A stretch of 64,000 nucleotides of DNA. Source: Cotesia glomerata. Taxonomy: Eukaryota > Arthropoda > Insecta > Hymenoptera > Braconidae. Under the pieces are notes generated by a model. It was not told the DNA's origin and ran no database searches. It saw nothing but the letters and a program-made list of their open reading frames with translations. Position numbers and translations under genes: made by a program. This document shows, piece by piece, positions 49,563 through 61,748 of the stretch. The DNA is taken from NCBI RefSeq assembly GCF_020080835.1, contig NC_058161.1, positions 9,179,297 through 9,243,296 on the forward strand. The letters run 5' to 3'. Within the stretch, counting starts at the first letter, position 1; every line of letters starts with the position of its first letter.

Positions 49563-51599
49563 TCACTGATACATTGTTACGGTGCTTAAATGCTCAATAT
49601 CCTTATGTTTTATGTTAGGACTCATAAGAATGTTACTATAAGTCCATACAATAATTGGTGCTTCCTAAAATTCATATTTTATATGGGCTGCATACTGCAT
49701 AAATATGAGGGAGACCGTGCTCGCAAATCCAATGCACTTTTGGTAAATTGACGATCACTGATTCTATAGATTTGTATGCCAACATTACATGCATTATTTA
49801 ATCGTGGAACGATATATTTTTATGCCAGTTCAATTTTTATTCATCAATTTATCTAATAATTAAATTACAATTACGTAAATAAATAGTATTTATTTTTCTA
49901 TTTATTCAGAGCAAAAAGAAACTTTTCAAATGACATAAAATAATTTTTCGCTCGATGTTTATTTTTAAATGTGAATTAATGGAATAATTGAATAATAGTT
50001 TCATCGTAGTTTTTTTATCATACTATATATTTTTATTTATAATATTTATATTTCACTCGGTCGCGTTTATATAAATATACAAATCGAATTACTTTAATTG
50101 AACGATATGTTTTAAAAACGATTAAATTCAATTTTTACGAAGATTAACGTAAATATTGAAATGAACAAAAATAACAATAAGAAACCAGTTATAATATTAT
50201 TAGAATTTATTGATTTGACAATTATTTGTTTTTTATTAAGTTACTTAAATTATAAATACGTTTCTTTTTATTGAAATCAGAAAAATTTATTAAATTAATT
50301 TATGAAACTTTAAAATAAACTTCGAGATGGCGTTTTTTATTCGCAAATAATTTTTCTGCCTTAGGGAGTCGAGAGCGCGATTGTTTATTTTTTATTAAAT
50401 ATTTCTCGGAATAAATTTACTTAATGTCAAATTAGCGATTATAATGCTAATCGTAATATGTAATAATAATTACAAACAATTTTTTAAAAATATCTCGAAG
50501 GAAAATTCACGCAAATTTACGTTGCTTGAATTTATTGTCACTGTTAATAATATTTGTAATCTGTATTTATACTAGAAATATGTAGTCATCCATTCTTTCA
50601 TTACGAGATCTCTGGTACTACAAAAGCCTAAAGACTTAGAATTTGGTAGAAATATTTCTTTTGCCATGTGAAGATCAGTTAAGAACGGGTTTCACGAAAT
50701 CTAACCTCCAAAAGATATTGTGCGAAGATGTTAAAACGATACTAATTATAAAAAAATTACATTTTTAAATTGTAAGTATTTCAGTTAAATTTCTAGTCTA
50801 GTTTTCGAAATTCAATTTTATAATGCGTCATTTGTAGATTTTTTTATGCTTTATTTTCAGTAAGAAAAGTTTTGAAATTTGACTCATCAAATTAAATTTA
50901 AAATGTCCTTCACTGTTTTAGCTTCGATAAATTTTAAAGAATTAATAACCAAAAAATTTTCTTATCTTTAATCCCATAAAAGATTTTACAGCTTAAAAAA
51001 AGTAAATTTAAGAGAAATAAAAAATGAGGAGCAATTTCAAGTTACCATTTCGACCGACTACGACGAAATAACATTGAAGAAGGCATTACTATTTCAGAAG
51101 AAAAACACGAGTCACGACTAGAGCGCGAGAAGTACCTAAGAGCCCAGCTAAAGGGAATTTATGAAATTTCGTAATGTAATATTCCGATTCGCAAATGGCA
51201 CGCGCTACTGCTTAACTTACATATCTATGATTTTAAAACTTTTTTGCTCTATATATTATTTATTCCCAGGTATGTCTTTTTCCGAGTACACTTAAATACA
51301 CATCCACGTACTCGAGCGCAATAAATAATATTTTCGTCTGATCGTAGCTCTAAAATGAAATTACTTCGTTTCCAAATTTCAAATTTCATCACAGTCGTAT
51401 AAATAAAAAATAGTTAAGGTAAAATATTTTATGAAATGAAATTTTGCGTTGCAAATAATAATAATAATAATAATAAATTAAATAAAAATCAGTGTTCTCT
51501 GGTCTGGAAAAAGGGATTGCAGAATACAATCAACATTGAACAAGGATATAATTTAAAGGGGACAAGGCGGCTGAAGGCTGAGAGGAACCTGTGTAGTCT
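49563..51599. other. intronic, mostly AT-rich; one dispersed tandem-family unit
   Basis: No gene is seen. Bases 50609-50750 (CTCTGGTACTACAAAAGCCT, GAATTTGGTAGAAATATTTC and the following) resemble one unit of the 25985-26480 array. An (ATA)n run is at 51457-51477. Confidence 0.5.
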
Positions 51600-51800
51600 C
51601 GTGCAGTAATAAATGTGCGAAAAATCAGTGATTTTGTAGCCGCTATTGAGACCACTGAAGCTGATTGGCCACATTGCGTTCCGCCCCCGCAGCCCCGCCA
51701 ATCAGATCCGACGCTCTCTCACATCGATCGTGCACCATCCGCTATAGTCGGCCGCCATACTAAACTTCCTCGCATGTGCCTCTACGTATAGTACCTTCTA
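51600..51800. promoter_or_regulatory. promoter-like island inside the long intron
   Basis: It contains, within about 100 bases, an inverted CCAAT box (ATTGG 51664-51668), a GC box (CCGCCCCC 51681-51688), a direct CCAAT (51698-51702), ATCGAT (51723-51728, the core of a DRE) and GGCCGCCATA (51750-51759, YY1/Pho-like). The GC-rich composition stands out sharply. It could be an alternative promoter for the surrounding gene or drive an unrecognised transcript on either strand. No adjoining coding exon can be defended, and the minus-strand frame 51489-51701 has no domain. Confidence 0.4.
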
Positions 51801-52733
51801 CGCTATCCCGCTATCCTCTCAAGCAATACATCCATCTATGTTTATAAATACATACATACAAACATATATGCAAACGTGCCTATATTCACACACTAACATT
51901 TACATACATTTATACATACCCATAAATACACAACAGATAGAAATGTATCTATCTACATTCTACATGTATCCTACAACATACAACATATGTACACTTCGCT
52001 TTTCTCTCCAGAAAGATGTACCTACCAGTTCAGCCGTTCCATAAAAAATACACATCAATAAATTACCAGTTAAAATATATGTGCAACAAAAACGCACAAT
52101 AAATCTCTTCACTAGATCATATTTTTTTATTTTTGTCGTATTTATCTGTTATATACTTTGTATTTGGTTAGAAGTGAGTGATTTCGGTTAAAAAAATTTT
52201 TTTTGAAACATGTTTAAATATGGCCTTGTCATAACATAATAACATGAATTGGTTTAGCAGTTGATTAACTGAAAAAAAGTTATATTAGCTCCTTCAGAAA
52301 AGAAGAAAATGATTTTTAGAAACATACTTAATACTTCAAACTTAACCCTCTCTTAACGAGAACATTCAGTGATTATATGCCATCTATCGGAAATTTTTAC
52401 CATTACCTTTGGTTACTAAATTATACATGGCCATATCAAAAAATTTTTTCATGGGTTAGCATAATGTTGAATGTACTGAAAGTTATTTTCAATATGGAAA
52501 AAATTGTTATAAACAGGTTTTAATTCAATCCGAAAGTTAAAGCTACTGTATATTTCATAAGAAAGGAAATCTAATGGATGAGTATATATACATAGAGGTC
52601 ACGGAGTCTTGTCATTACGGATATGTCTACTGCTATTTTACAGTAATTACAGACATTCGGGTTATACTCAAGATGTATAGTTGTATTAGTTTTATTTTTA
52701 TTGCACTTGTCTTGCTAGTTTATTTTTTGATTC
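51801..52733. other. intronic, low-complexity then AT-rich
   Basis: Bases 51835-51990 are rich in ATACATAC-type words, and the open frame there is low-complexity. The frame 52574-52819 runs into the next transposon and is not called. Confidence 0.5.
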
Positions 52734-54184
52734 TACAATGTAAAAAAAACTGGTGTGAGTCCATGCGGTGTACGGTGTTAAAAATTCCGGTGTTAAATTC
52801 AACACCGAAATCGGTGTAGCAGTAACACGTTCGCGGTGTAAATATTTTTTTTCGGTGTTAAATGGGTGTTATAAATTTTCCGGTGTTGATAATATTTTAA
52901 CTAACACAATTTTTATAATTAAACTTTTTATGTTTAATAATTAAAAATAAATAATCAGAAAAAGTTAATATTTAATTAATAAAGTTTAAAATAATTAAAT
53001 ATTAAGTAGATAAAAATTTTTAATTAAAATAAATACACTGTAAAAAATTTCGATGTAAAAATGGACCCGGAGCACTTTATACGGCCGTGTAGTGTGAAAT
53101 AATGGTGTGAAATTCTCTCGATGTAAATTTTCGATCCGTGTTACTTTAACACCATTATCAAAGGAAAATTTTAGAACATCATATAAATAATCAGAAACTC
53201 CAAAATAGTGATTTTTAGTAATTATTTTATAACTTATAAGTATTTTTTTAAGATTTTCGGAATACTTCGAAGATAATTTTAGAATCAATGCAATTTATTT
53301 GAAGCAATTTAGTTGAAATTTTGTCCTTAAATTTTATGTGTAACCTTTTTTAAATAATCTCAAAACATTTTTTTAACTATTTGAGAACAAATTTTGAATA
53401 CTTTTGAGACATTTTTCTGATATTTTTGAGACAATTTTGGAACATTTCTTGGACAGTTTTAGAGTGTTTTTACAACAAATTTGAAACATTTTTAGAACAA
53501 TTTTACGACAATTTTGAAGTTTTTTAATTAATTTTCATAGAGATAATTTATTTTTGCACAGCTGTAGATTTGTCCCGAAATTAATGGATGAAAAATTTTT
53601 TGGACGATTTTAGGACGTTTTTGGGATAATTTAAGAATTTACGAATTACCCATTTACGATGAAATTCAAAGAATTTTCTTTTATAATGAAAATATAATGC
53701 TGTTGTGTAAGCTATGGGAGACTATGTGTTACAATATGAGTTTATGTGCAAATGAAATATCTGAAAAAAAAAGCAAAGTTATCAAATTATTAATTTATCA
53801 TGCTTAAAACATCCATTATATTGTGAGAAACATCATGGTTACGATAAAAATAATTATTATATTGTTCCTAAATATTCAATATTGTAAATATTATTTAACT
53901 TGTTGTATAACATTTATTAAATCGATTTCTGCGTAATTTTATAAATTGAAAATTCTTAAATAAATTTTACTTGTCTCATTTTGATAAATATTGAATATTA
54001 ATTGTGTTTTATGGATCATGTAATATTCATACTCCGATACGGTGTAAATTTATTCTACTGTTACACCGGTTTAATACCGGATTTTTAACACCGCAAAAGA
54101 GCACCGCTACACCAGTGTTAATGCTCAAGTGTTACATAGCGGTGTTAAATGAGTCATTTTAACACCGCTTTTTTTATAGTGTAT
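52734..54184. mobile_element. 1.45-kb TIR element with CGGTGTTA subterminal repeats
   Basis: The left end TACAATGTAAAAAAAACTGG and the right end CGCTTTTTTTATAGTGTA are inverted repeats. Many CGGTGTTAAA / TTTAACACCG words lie at both ends. A terminus of the 10374-type element (TACACTGTAAAAAATTTCGA) is embedded at 53034-53150 with its own GTGTAA words but without a matching right end. No transposase is present. Confidence 0.8.
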
Positions 54185-56203
54185 AATATTGATGCTTCTT
54201 CTTTTTTGGTTTGCTATAGTGATTTGACAATAATGCTCTGAAAAATTTTCTGCCTCTTTATCGATTATACAAGTATATCGTTGACATAAATTGTTCCATT
54301 TAAGACAAAATTTGAATCTAATGTATTTATATTAAACCGATTTGTTCTCTTTCAAGATATTTAGTTAAAAGATTTTGATAGGTAGAACTAATCATAAAAA
54401 TTGACAAAATATAGCCTAGAATTAATAAAAAATTTTGTATACGCATGCCCAAAAACTAGTACGAAATCCGTATTACTGTAATATATTTTTACTACTGTGA
54501 TTCTAATATATGCTTAAAGAAATACTTGAGTTAAGAATTTTCCATTGATAATAATATAATTTTGATGTCAGACTTTTTGTTGTTTTACGGTCATGACATG
54601 GTTTTTATTATTATGAATAGTAAGCTACTTTGTAAGGGAAATAGAATCTGTGTGGTACTAAAATTATTACTAGGTCTTAATGGATCCACAAATCTTGGAC
54701 GTACTACTGATTAGCATGAAGTATAGTAATTACAGTAGTATAGCAACATTATGTTCTGACTATCATAATTAATGCTACTACACATGAGTAGTGATACTGC
54801 CACCTACAGCAATTTTCTTCAATCAAACTAGGATTATTGTTAACGGCTTGTATAGGGAATTCTACGCCAGATAGATTAATTTAAGACTCATTTAGCAAAA
54901 AATTTTGAACCGTTTTTCAAATAAACTTTCTTACAAAAGAAAATCTAAAAAGTTTTTCCAATTTTTCAATATTAACCTCAAAATGAAGATTTCAAACTTT
55001 TAAAATTAACAATTCACATATATAAAATTTAGATTCAGTAAGTTAAATGATTATTTAACAGTGTTATAAAAAATAGTATGACAGATAGTATAAAATCCCG
55101 TGGCACATCAAGACTCGACAGGTGTTCAAACTTCTTTAAACGAATCCGATGAATAAAATAAATGGGTTGACAGTGACGATAAAGAGAAGTTCCTTCGATT
55201 ATAACAAAAGCGAGGAAGCATAGTCTGGCTCCTCATTTGATATTAACACGACAGCGATGAGGAAGGAAAGAAAGATAGAGATAAGAATAGAGGAGAAGCC
55301 AAGTAAAAGAATGAGAGAAAGCACGATGGGTGATGTGCAAGTGAGAAGAGAAAGAAAAATAAAAAAAAAGGGGCGAAAGAGACAAGTGTAAAGTGCAGGG
55401 GACTTTGAACACGACTTCACACTTTGACTCGCAACGACCGTAAATCTAGGTAATTATCAGTGAAAGTTTGCTCTCTTCTCTCTTGCTGAAACTTATTCCG
55501 AGTCACTTGTCTTCCTTTAACTAATTCTCATGAGAATCTCAAGATGAGGTAAAAGAAAAAATAGATTTTTACTATTCAGTACTCTTTGAATACTTATTCA
55601 TTTTTAATTAACTTTTAATTGCTTCAAAATACATTTTTATTAATGATACTTACTCCGTTAAAAAGAAAAATAATTTATATTATGTACCCATAAAAAAAAT
55701 GTCTGATAGTCTGATCTGAGTGTATATGACTATATCAGAAAATTTAATGTACATATATGACCTGATAGATCGAAATACAATTTTTTGTATGTTCTGATAT
55801 GTCCATCACTGCCCATACTGATATAAAAATTGAATTAATTTGGCTTGATATGGCTTCATATGTCCAAATATGACTTTTGATATGCTCATATATAAGCTTG
55901 ATAGAATTGTATATGCCCAAAAGGTGTTTCATTTGAAATGAAAATTATTTTTTTCGGTGACATTCAGGCATATTGTATTAAACATTGAAAAAAAAAATTT
56001 CTTTTAAATTTGTGCCCTTAATTTCAATGTCAAGTACTTCCTTTTCGACATTTAATTTTAGAGCTTACATTTCAAGTCACTTTTTTTTCAAAATTTCTAC
56101 AACTTTGCTCGGATTTTCGAGCAACACACAGAGGGCGCAAAGAATATTATTTCTAGCAATCTATAGTTTAGTTAATTTACCTCGCACTAGTATCGAAAAG
56201 TAA
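54185..56203. other. intronic, no gene seen
   Basis: AT-rich sequence. Bases 55230-55400 are purine-rich (GAAGGAAAGAAAGATAGAGA), giving a low-complexity frame on the minus strand. A TATGCTCATAT/ATATGACCTGATAT-type repetitive stretch covers 55720-55925. No exon is supported. Confidence 0.45.
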
Positions 56204-56236
56204 CTTCTCTCTCTCTCTCTCTCTATCTGTCTCTAC
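56204..56236. repeat. (CT)n microsatellite
   Basis: A CTCTCT run with interruptions ending CTATCTGTCTCT. Confidence 0.85.
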
Positions 56237-56529
56237 ATTTCTGCACGACAACGCTAAAATACGCTATAGATGAGTCGAATTATCTCTTAATTCGATAAAC
56301 GTCCGCTGGGTGGAGTAAGAATCGCAAAAAGAATCTTAGTGACAGTTGAATCTTGTAAACAACTTCAACATATACGTGCGTTTAATCCATCGCTATTTAA
56401 TCTCGTGTGACATAATTATTGTGCCTTTAAATAAAATAAACAGTAATTGAACATTCTTGACTGTTCTCTCAAATCCAACTTCCGCAATTGATATGACAAA
56501 AAATTATAAATAATTTATAGATAAATCCA

Positions 56530-56775
56530 TTAGTCTCAAACGTGTGCCTTCACTTCAAGTTTATCAGGGTCCCTACCTTTGAGCATAAAGTATCGAACAT
56601 AATTTTTTGTTATACATTCTCATCAAGACCTCGTACTATATCCGGACTCGCTACGCTCGTCCGGATAAATAGATCGGTCTTGATAGTCATGCGCCCATAG
56701 CCTCAAACTTGTGACGTCACTTCAAGCCGTCAAAATCCCTACCTTTGCGCATATGTATCGAAAATAACTATTTTA
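56530..56775. repeat. direct repeat (about 167-bp spacing) around a TATCCGGAC hairpin
   Basis: TCTCAAACGTGTGCCTTCAC...CCCTACCTTTGAGCATAA at about 56533 recurs as CCTCAAACTTGTGACGTCAC...CCCTACCTTTGCGCATAT at about 56700. Between them is TATCCGGAC-TCGCTACGCTC-GTCCGGATA (56639-56667), a perfect 9-bp stem. It is probably a small transposable element. Confidence 0.6.
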
Positions 56776-57385
56776 GTATATGTAATGCTTTTTAGAAGCG
56801 TTTTTAACGATTTTACTCCAACTCGATTCACTTAAATTGTATCAGCTCTCAAAGTCATTCTTTGTATATTTTTATAAAGATATTTAGAGAATGGTTTCTC
56901 TTATCAAAAACTGCATAAGAAAATTTTTAGGGAATTAAATTTCTTACAAAATTGATTCTAATCAGGTTCATATCCCTCAAATGCTCAGTTCCAACGATAT
57001 GAGTTAGTTATGTATTTTAAAATCAACAAAAATTATATTATATCGAGCTTAATGCATTTTAACTTTTACCAATCGTTGGTTAACAAGTCATGTTAATTGA
57101 CGAACATATTTTTATAAAAAATTAGAAATTATATTAAACTATTACTTAATTCTGATATATAGCCTGATTTATGACCGGATTAGGTCACATAGGAAAATTA
57201 GCCATCATATAATTTTTTTACGAGTACTTATTGCCTTATTCAATGCTGAATAACTAATAGTGTCACTTTTAATAATTTATCATCAGATAATTTGGTTATT
57301 AAATATTTATAAATATGTGTATTGGATATTATATCTTGTGTTAATTAAAATTTTTTTTTATCGTATGATGCTGAAACAATATTAG
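56776..57385. other. intronic, no gene seen
   Basis: AT-rich sequence with nothing recognisable. Confidence 0.5.
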
Positions 57386-57531
57386 TACACTGATAGAAAA
57401 TTTATGTTGACTCAAGAGATATTTTCTTGATCTAAGAATTTATTTTGGAAGAAAAATAATTATTTTGCTTTAAGAATTTCTTCTCTTGATTTAGATTTTC
57501 TTGGTTTAAGAGCTATATCATCTTCAATCGA

Positions 57532-59907
57532 TACACTGAGAAAACGGTTTGTTTGACTCAAATGCACAGATTTATTTGAAATGAATCAAAAATACTTATT
57601 TAATATTAACAAATTTCTTTTATTTAAATATATATTACTTTGAATCAAATACTACTTCGTTTTGGTTTATTTAATTGAATCGACTCATTTATTTCATTCA
57701 AATAAAGATTTGTTAACTATTAACAAATCTCGCTTCAAGTAGATTACGCTTGGTGTCGCTATTTTTGAATGTAAGAGTATTGTTTACATTTGACTTTTTT
57801 TGTGACCAACCACTATTTCTTTTATATTTATTTTATTATAATATTAATTTACCTATTGATCTTAAAAAAATTTTATTTTTTCCGGTTGTGACTTACTATT
57901 TTTTTTTTCATTAAAATTTTTTTTTATATTTCATGCAGTTATTGGAACGAAAAAAAAAAATTTCTTAACCTAAAATCCGTGTCGTTTAGTAATAATTTTT
58001 TTACAGAAAATTTTCAAATGTGTTATTGAATATAAAATTTGTATATTTTATAACAATATTAGTTTATTTTCGTAAAAAAATATACTACTATTACTTATAA
58101 TACTAATAAAAATACTATGATACTGAAGTTAGCCATCAGTTGTCAATTTTAAAAATTTTAATAACAATCAATTACAATAAAAAAATGCTTTTAAAAATTT
58201 TCACTTATAATTTTTATTAATTTTAACATGTGAAATTTTTTAGTTAAAATTTTTTCATAATAATTTTATTGTTATAAAAGTCGAAAAAATTTACAGATGT
58301 CTGTTAATTTATAATCCGAACAAAAACAGTTTCACTGTAAAACAAATCGCGCCAAGTCCACGTTCATAAGACTATTAAGAAAAAAAAATTTTATTTCTTT
58401 ACAAAAAGATATAAAATAAAAAATTAAAAAATCCAAGTAACCGATATGATTATATATGATTTTCAGAAATTAAAAAAAATTTTGTTGTAAATTTAAAAAT
58501 TTAAAGAAACAATTTTGGAACGTATTTAGTGTGCGTGGTTACAAAATATTTCACTTTTTATGAAATTCGTAAAATCTATCTACTAGGACTTTTAACAAAA
58601 ATTGAAGTACACAATGACGCACACCAAATCCGTTCCAAAATTGTTTCTTTTAGTTTTTGAATTTACAACAAAATTTTTTTTAATTTCCGAAAATCATATA
58701 TAATCATATCGGTTATTTGGATTTTTTAATTTTTTATTTTATATCTTTTTGTAGAGAAATAAAATTTTTTTTTCTTAATAGTCTTATGAACGTGGACTTG
58801 GCGCAATTTTTTTTACAGTGCAACTGTTTTTGTTCGGATTTCAGTATTTTTTGTAATTATAACAAAAATTGATAATTTTAATTTAATACATTTCCGGTGG
58901 CAAACTATCCCCTTTAAGCTATAGTTCATGTTAAAGTTATTCTTGCGCTGCCTGACGTGTGTAATTGTAAGCTGTCAAATATCTTTTTTTCACTGTAGTT
59001 TCCTATCTATTATAAGATTAGCATGCATCCTTATATATTATTTAGTCTCTGGCCATCCGCTTTTTACATAAAAAAAAAGTTAAAATCTAAAAATATGGGT
59101 CGCTATAGTTTGTGCTGATTATTTTTATTAATTTTAAATAGAAATTATAAAGATAATTGATAATAATCAATTAATACGCGTCATAAAAAGCATGAACTAC
59201 TATTATAAAATATCAAATAAAAAAAAAATCAAAATAAATTTGAAAAAAAATTTGTAACCTCAAAAAACCGTTCTGCTTACGGTATATACACACTCGGTAG
59301 TCTGGCTTGAGAACGGAACTTGGCGCCAGACTCTATCGAGTCTGTTGATAATAAAGTTAGTCGACATTTTTTATTTTTTTATTTTGCTTAATCTGTTCAA
59401 TTAGAACTAAATAATATTTTTTTTTAATTGCACTTACATTTTTTCGAATTTTTTAAAAATGAAATTTAAAAAAAAATTTTTTTGTAAAATTTTTTTCAAT
59501 AAAAAAAATTCTAAAAATTTTTAGATGTCGACTAACTTTATTGTCATTGTTAATTTCAGTAAAATTAATAATTCCAAAATAAGTGCCCATTTTACCCCAA
59601 ACGTTCGATATGACCACTTTTACAACTCTCCTAACCTAAAACTAAAAATCATTGCTTTGAGTATATTCAAACATACCATTTATTTATAGTTAATAAATCT
59701 GATTTGGTTGAAATATAGGATTGTTAGCACCAAAGAAATATTTGTTAACTATAAACAAATCTGGTTTTCATTCAAATATACTACAACTTTGTCTCAAATA
59801 AATAAATTTATTTGTATCAAATAAATATTTCTGGTGATATTTAAATAAGAGATTTATTTATAGTTAACGAGCCTCATTTTATTTAAATGAATTGTTTTCT
59901 CATTGTA
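57532..59907. mobile_element. 2.4-kb TIR element (TACACTGAGAAAAC ends)
   Basis: The left end TACACTGAGAAAACGGTTTG pairs with the right end TGAATTGTTTTCTCATTGTA (about 15 of 20). Subterminal words ATTTATTTGAA, TTAACAAAT and AACTATTAACAAATC recur at both sides (57560-57740 and 59680-59890). TA flanks both ends. The centre holds a long palindrome (58314-58839). No transposase is present. A 20-base inverted pair (ATAAAGTTAGTCGACAT 59351-59367 / ATGTCGACTAACTTTAT 59525-59541) marks a further small structure. Confidence 0.75.
58314..58839. repeat. large inverted repeat, arms about 225 bp, spacer about 70 bp
   Basis: The left arm 58314-58546 starts TCCGAACAAAAACAGTTTCA and ends CGTATTTAGTGTGCGT. 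The right arm 58617-58839 starts ACGCACACCAAATCCG and ends TGTTTTTGTTCGGA. The similarity is high along the whole arm, with small indels in the A/T runs. It is a foldback element, probably a third-level insertion. Confidence 0.85.
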
Positions 59908-60219
59908 CATTTAAGTTTTTTAATCAAAATAACATTATCGTTTAAAAAACTTAAAATAATTCATCAAAGTAGATTTCAAAAACTAAATAGTCTTCAATTG
60001 TTATACCAAATAAAAATTATTTCTTGGAAATAAGTAAATTAATGACTCAAAAAAAAGCTATTCTTAACATAAGTCGGTAACATCTTGAATCAACGTTATC
60101 GCCTATCTTGAACCAAAAGACAAAAATTATTGAAAGATATATATCTATATCTAGTTTCAAGAGTTCAAGTTTTAAAGAAAAAAAATTTCTTGAATCAAGA
60201 TTGTTTTTCTATCAGTGTA

Positions 60220-61748
60220 CCGATATTAAAATAGCTTCACACGTTTATTGCTAATTTAGTATATAAGCAACATCAATTGTTTGTTTTTGCACATGCTCTA
60301 ATTATTGTTGAGTTAGTAACTAAATTATTAGGAAATAGTGCCTTGAAAATTTATTTTTTATATCGAATTTGATTTTTTATTTTGTTAGTTTGAGTCATTA
60401 AATTTCAATGTTTCTCGGAAAGAAAAAAAATTTTTTTAGAGTCAAGAAAATTTTCTTAAACAACGAAAAATATATTTATACATAAAAATCGCGCGAAGTA
60501 AAGAGTCAATACAACTTTTAATATCGAGTACGAGTATATAATTTAATTTATGTTAACCCAAGGGTTAATCGGTCACGCGTATGTCAGAGAAAAAGAAAAA
60601 AATCATGAAAAAAAAATATTGAACGGAAAAAATCAAGTTTAAACAAAATTTATCGATTATATTGTGACACTCACAACTTTCACTCTTTGTTTTTATATAA
60701 TAACTAGTTAAATCATTAAAAAAATAAGAAAATAATTTTTCCAATATTTATTTCTGTTCATATTAAGTCACTTGGAATTGAAGGATTCGAAACAACTTTG
60801 AGGTATAATATAAAAGTGGAGTCAGACGTCGGGATCGCGGAATTAAATTAACCAATAAAATATAAATGTGATTCCTAAAGTAACTTGTTTAATTGGCAAC
60901 GCTGTCGCGACGGCGGTATGCTCCGATTCTGTCAACCTTTCCGATTACTACTTGCACTTAAAATTTTAATTTATACATACACACGTTAAAATTTTAATTA
61001 CCTTGATTATTCATAAGCCGACTATTATTTTCTAATGTAGTAGTTTACTTTGCCACTGAACAAAATCAATTTCATCATTTTTTATTTTTTGGCATTACTG
61101 TGTCTCGCTGAATTATTATTAATTTAAGGATACTTTATACTATCCATATAATTTAAATATTTATTTCTATCTTCGTCAATTACAGAAAATTTTTTTGGGA
61201 ATTAATTGAATTATTAAAACGTATAATCAACAAATCTTAAAAATTTTTTTTACACCTGATAAAATCTAACAAAAATTTTCTGAAAAGTAATTTCTAAAAT
61301 TCTTAATTGCACCAAATTTTTTTCAATGACAAAAAAGTATTAATAGCATCATAATGTTGTGAATTATCGTCAAATATTGAATAGTTTAACTTTGATTCCG
61401 TTTATTTTTACTCGTGTTATAAATTTATCTCTCATCGATCATTTTAATTGTCTGAGAGCCTCCGTGTAGGTGTCATATTATTAAAAAAGCTATTTGTCAG
61501 CCTTGATACAGTTTATACTAAGAAACCCGGGTGTTTTTTACAGTTATAACATTACTTAAAATATAGCACATTACCAATACTCTTATTTATGGTTCTATAG
61601 TAAATAAATCAATTTTCATTTTATTTTTATCAAAGTTCTAATTTATAGGTCGCAAGCCGCAATAAATGAATAGAATTATAAGAATTTATAAAAATAACAT
61701 CGAATTAATATTTAAACATAAATTTATATAAATGTTTTTTGTTTTCAG
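60220..61748. other. end of the intron, no further exon seen
   Basis: AT-rich sequence. A CTTGA-type fragment lies near 60430-60480. The block 60815-60960 is less AT-rich. The final bases (TTTTTTGTTTTCAG) form the acceptor of the next exon. Confidence 0.5.

Larger units (their letters stand above)
57386..60219. mobile_element. CTTGA-family element split by a large insertion
   Basis: The left end TACACTGATAGAAAA is a perfect 15-base inverse of the right end TTTTCTATCAGTGTA (60205-60219). CTTGA subunits lie only at 57408-57531 and 59908-60200. Everything between is another element. Without the insertion the host would be about 458 bp. Confidence 0.8.
29873..61748 (+). other. 31.9-kb intron (inferred)
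   Basis: It is bounded by GTAAGA at 29873 and TTTTGTTTTCAG ending at 61748. The coding phases on both sides agree (0/0). It is filled with transposon debris listed separately. Unlisted coding exons cannot be excluded, but none was found in the translations. Confidence 0.55.

Noticed and set aside
52574..52819. 81-codon open frame
   Set aside because: Its second half lies inside the TIR element at 52734, including its subterminal repeats.
55199..55420. Minus-strand frame rich in Leu, Ser and Phe resembling a membrane protein
   Set aside because: It is the translation of a purine-rich low-complexity stretch. No start context or homology is recognisable.
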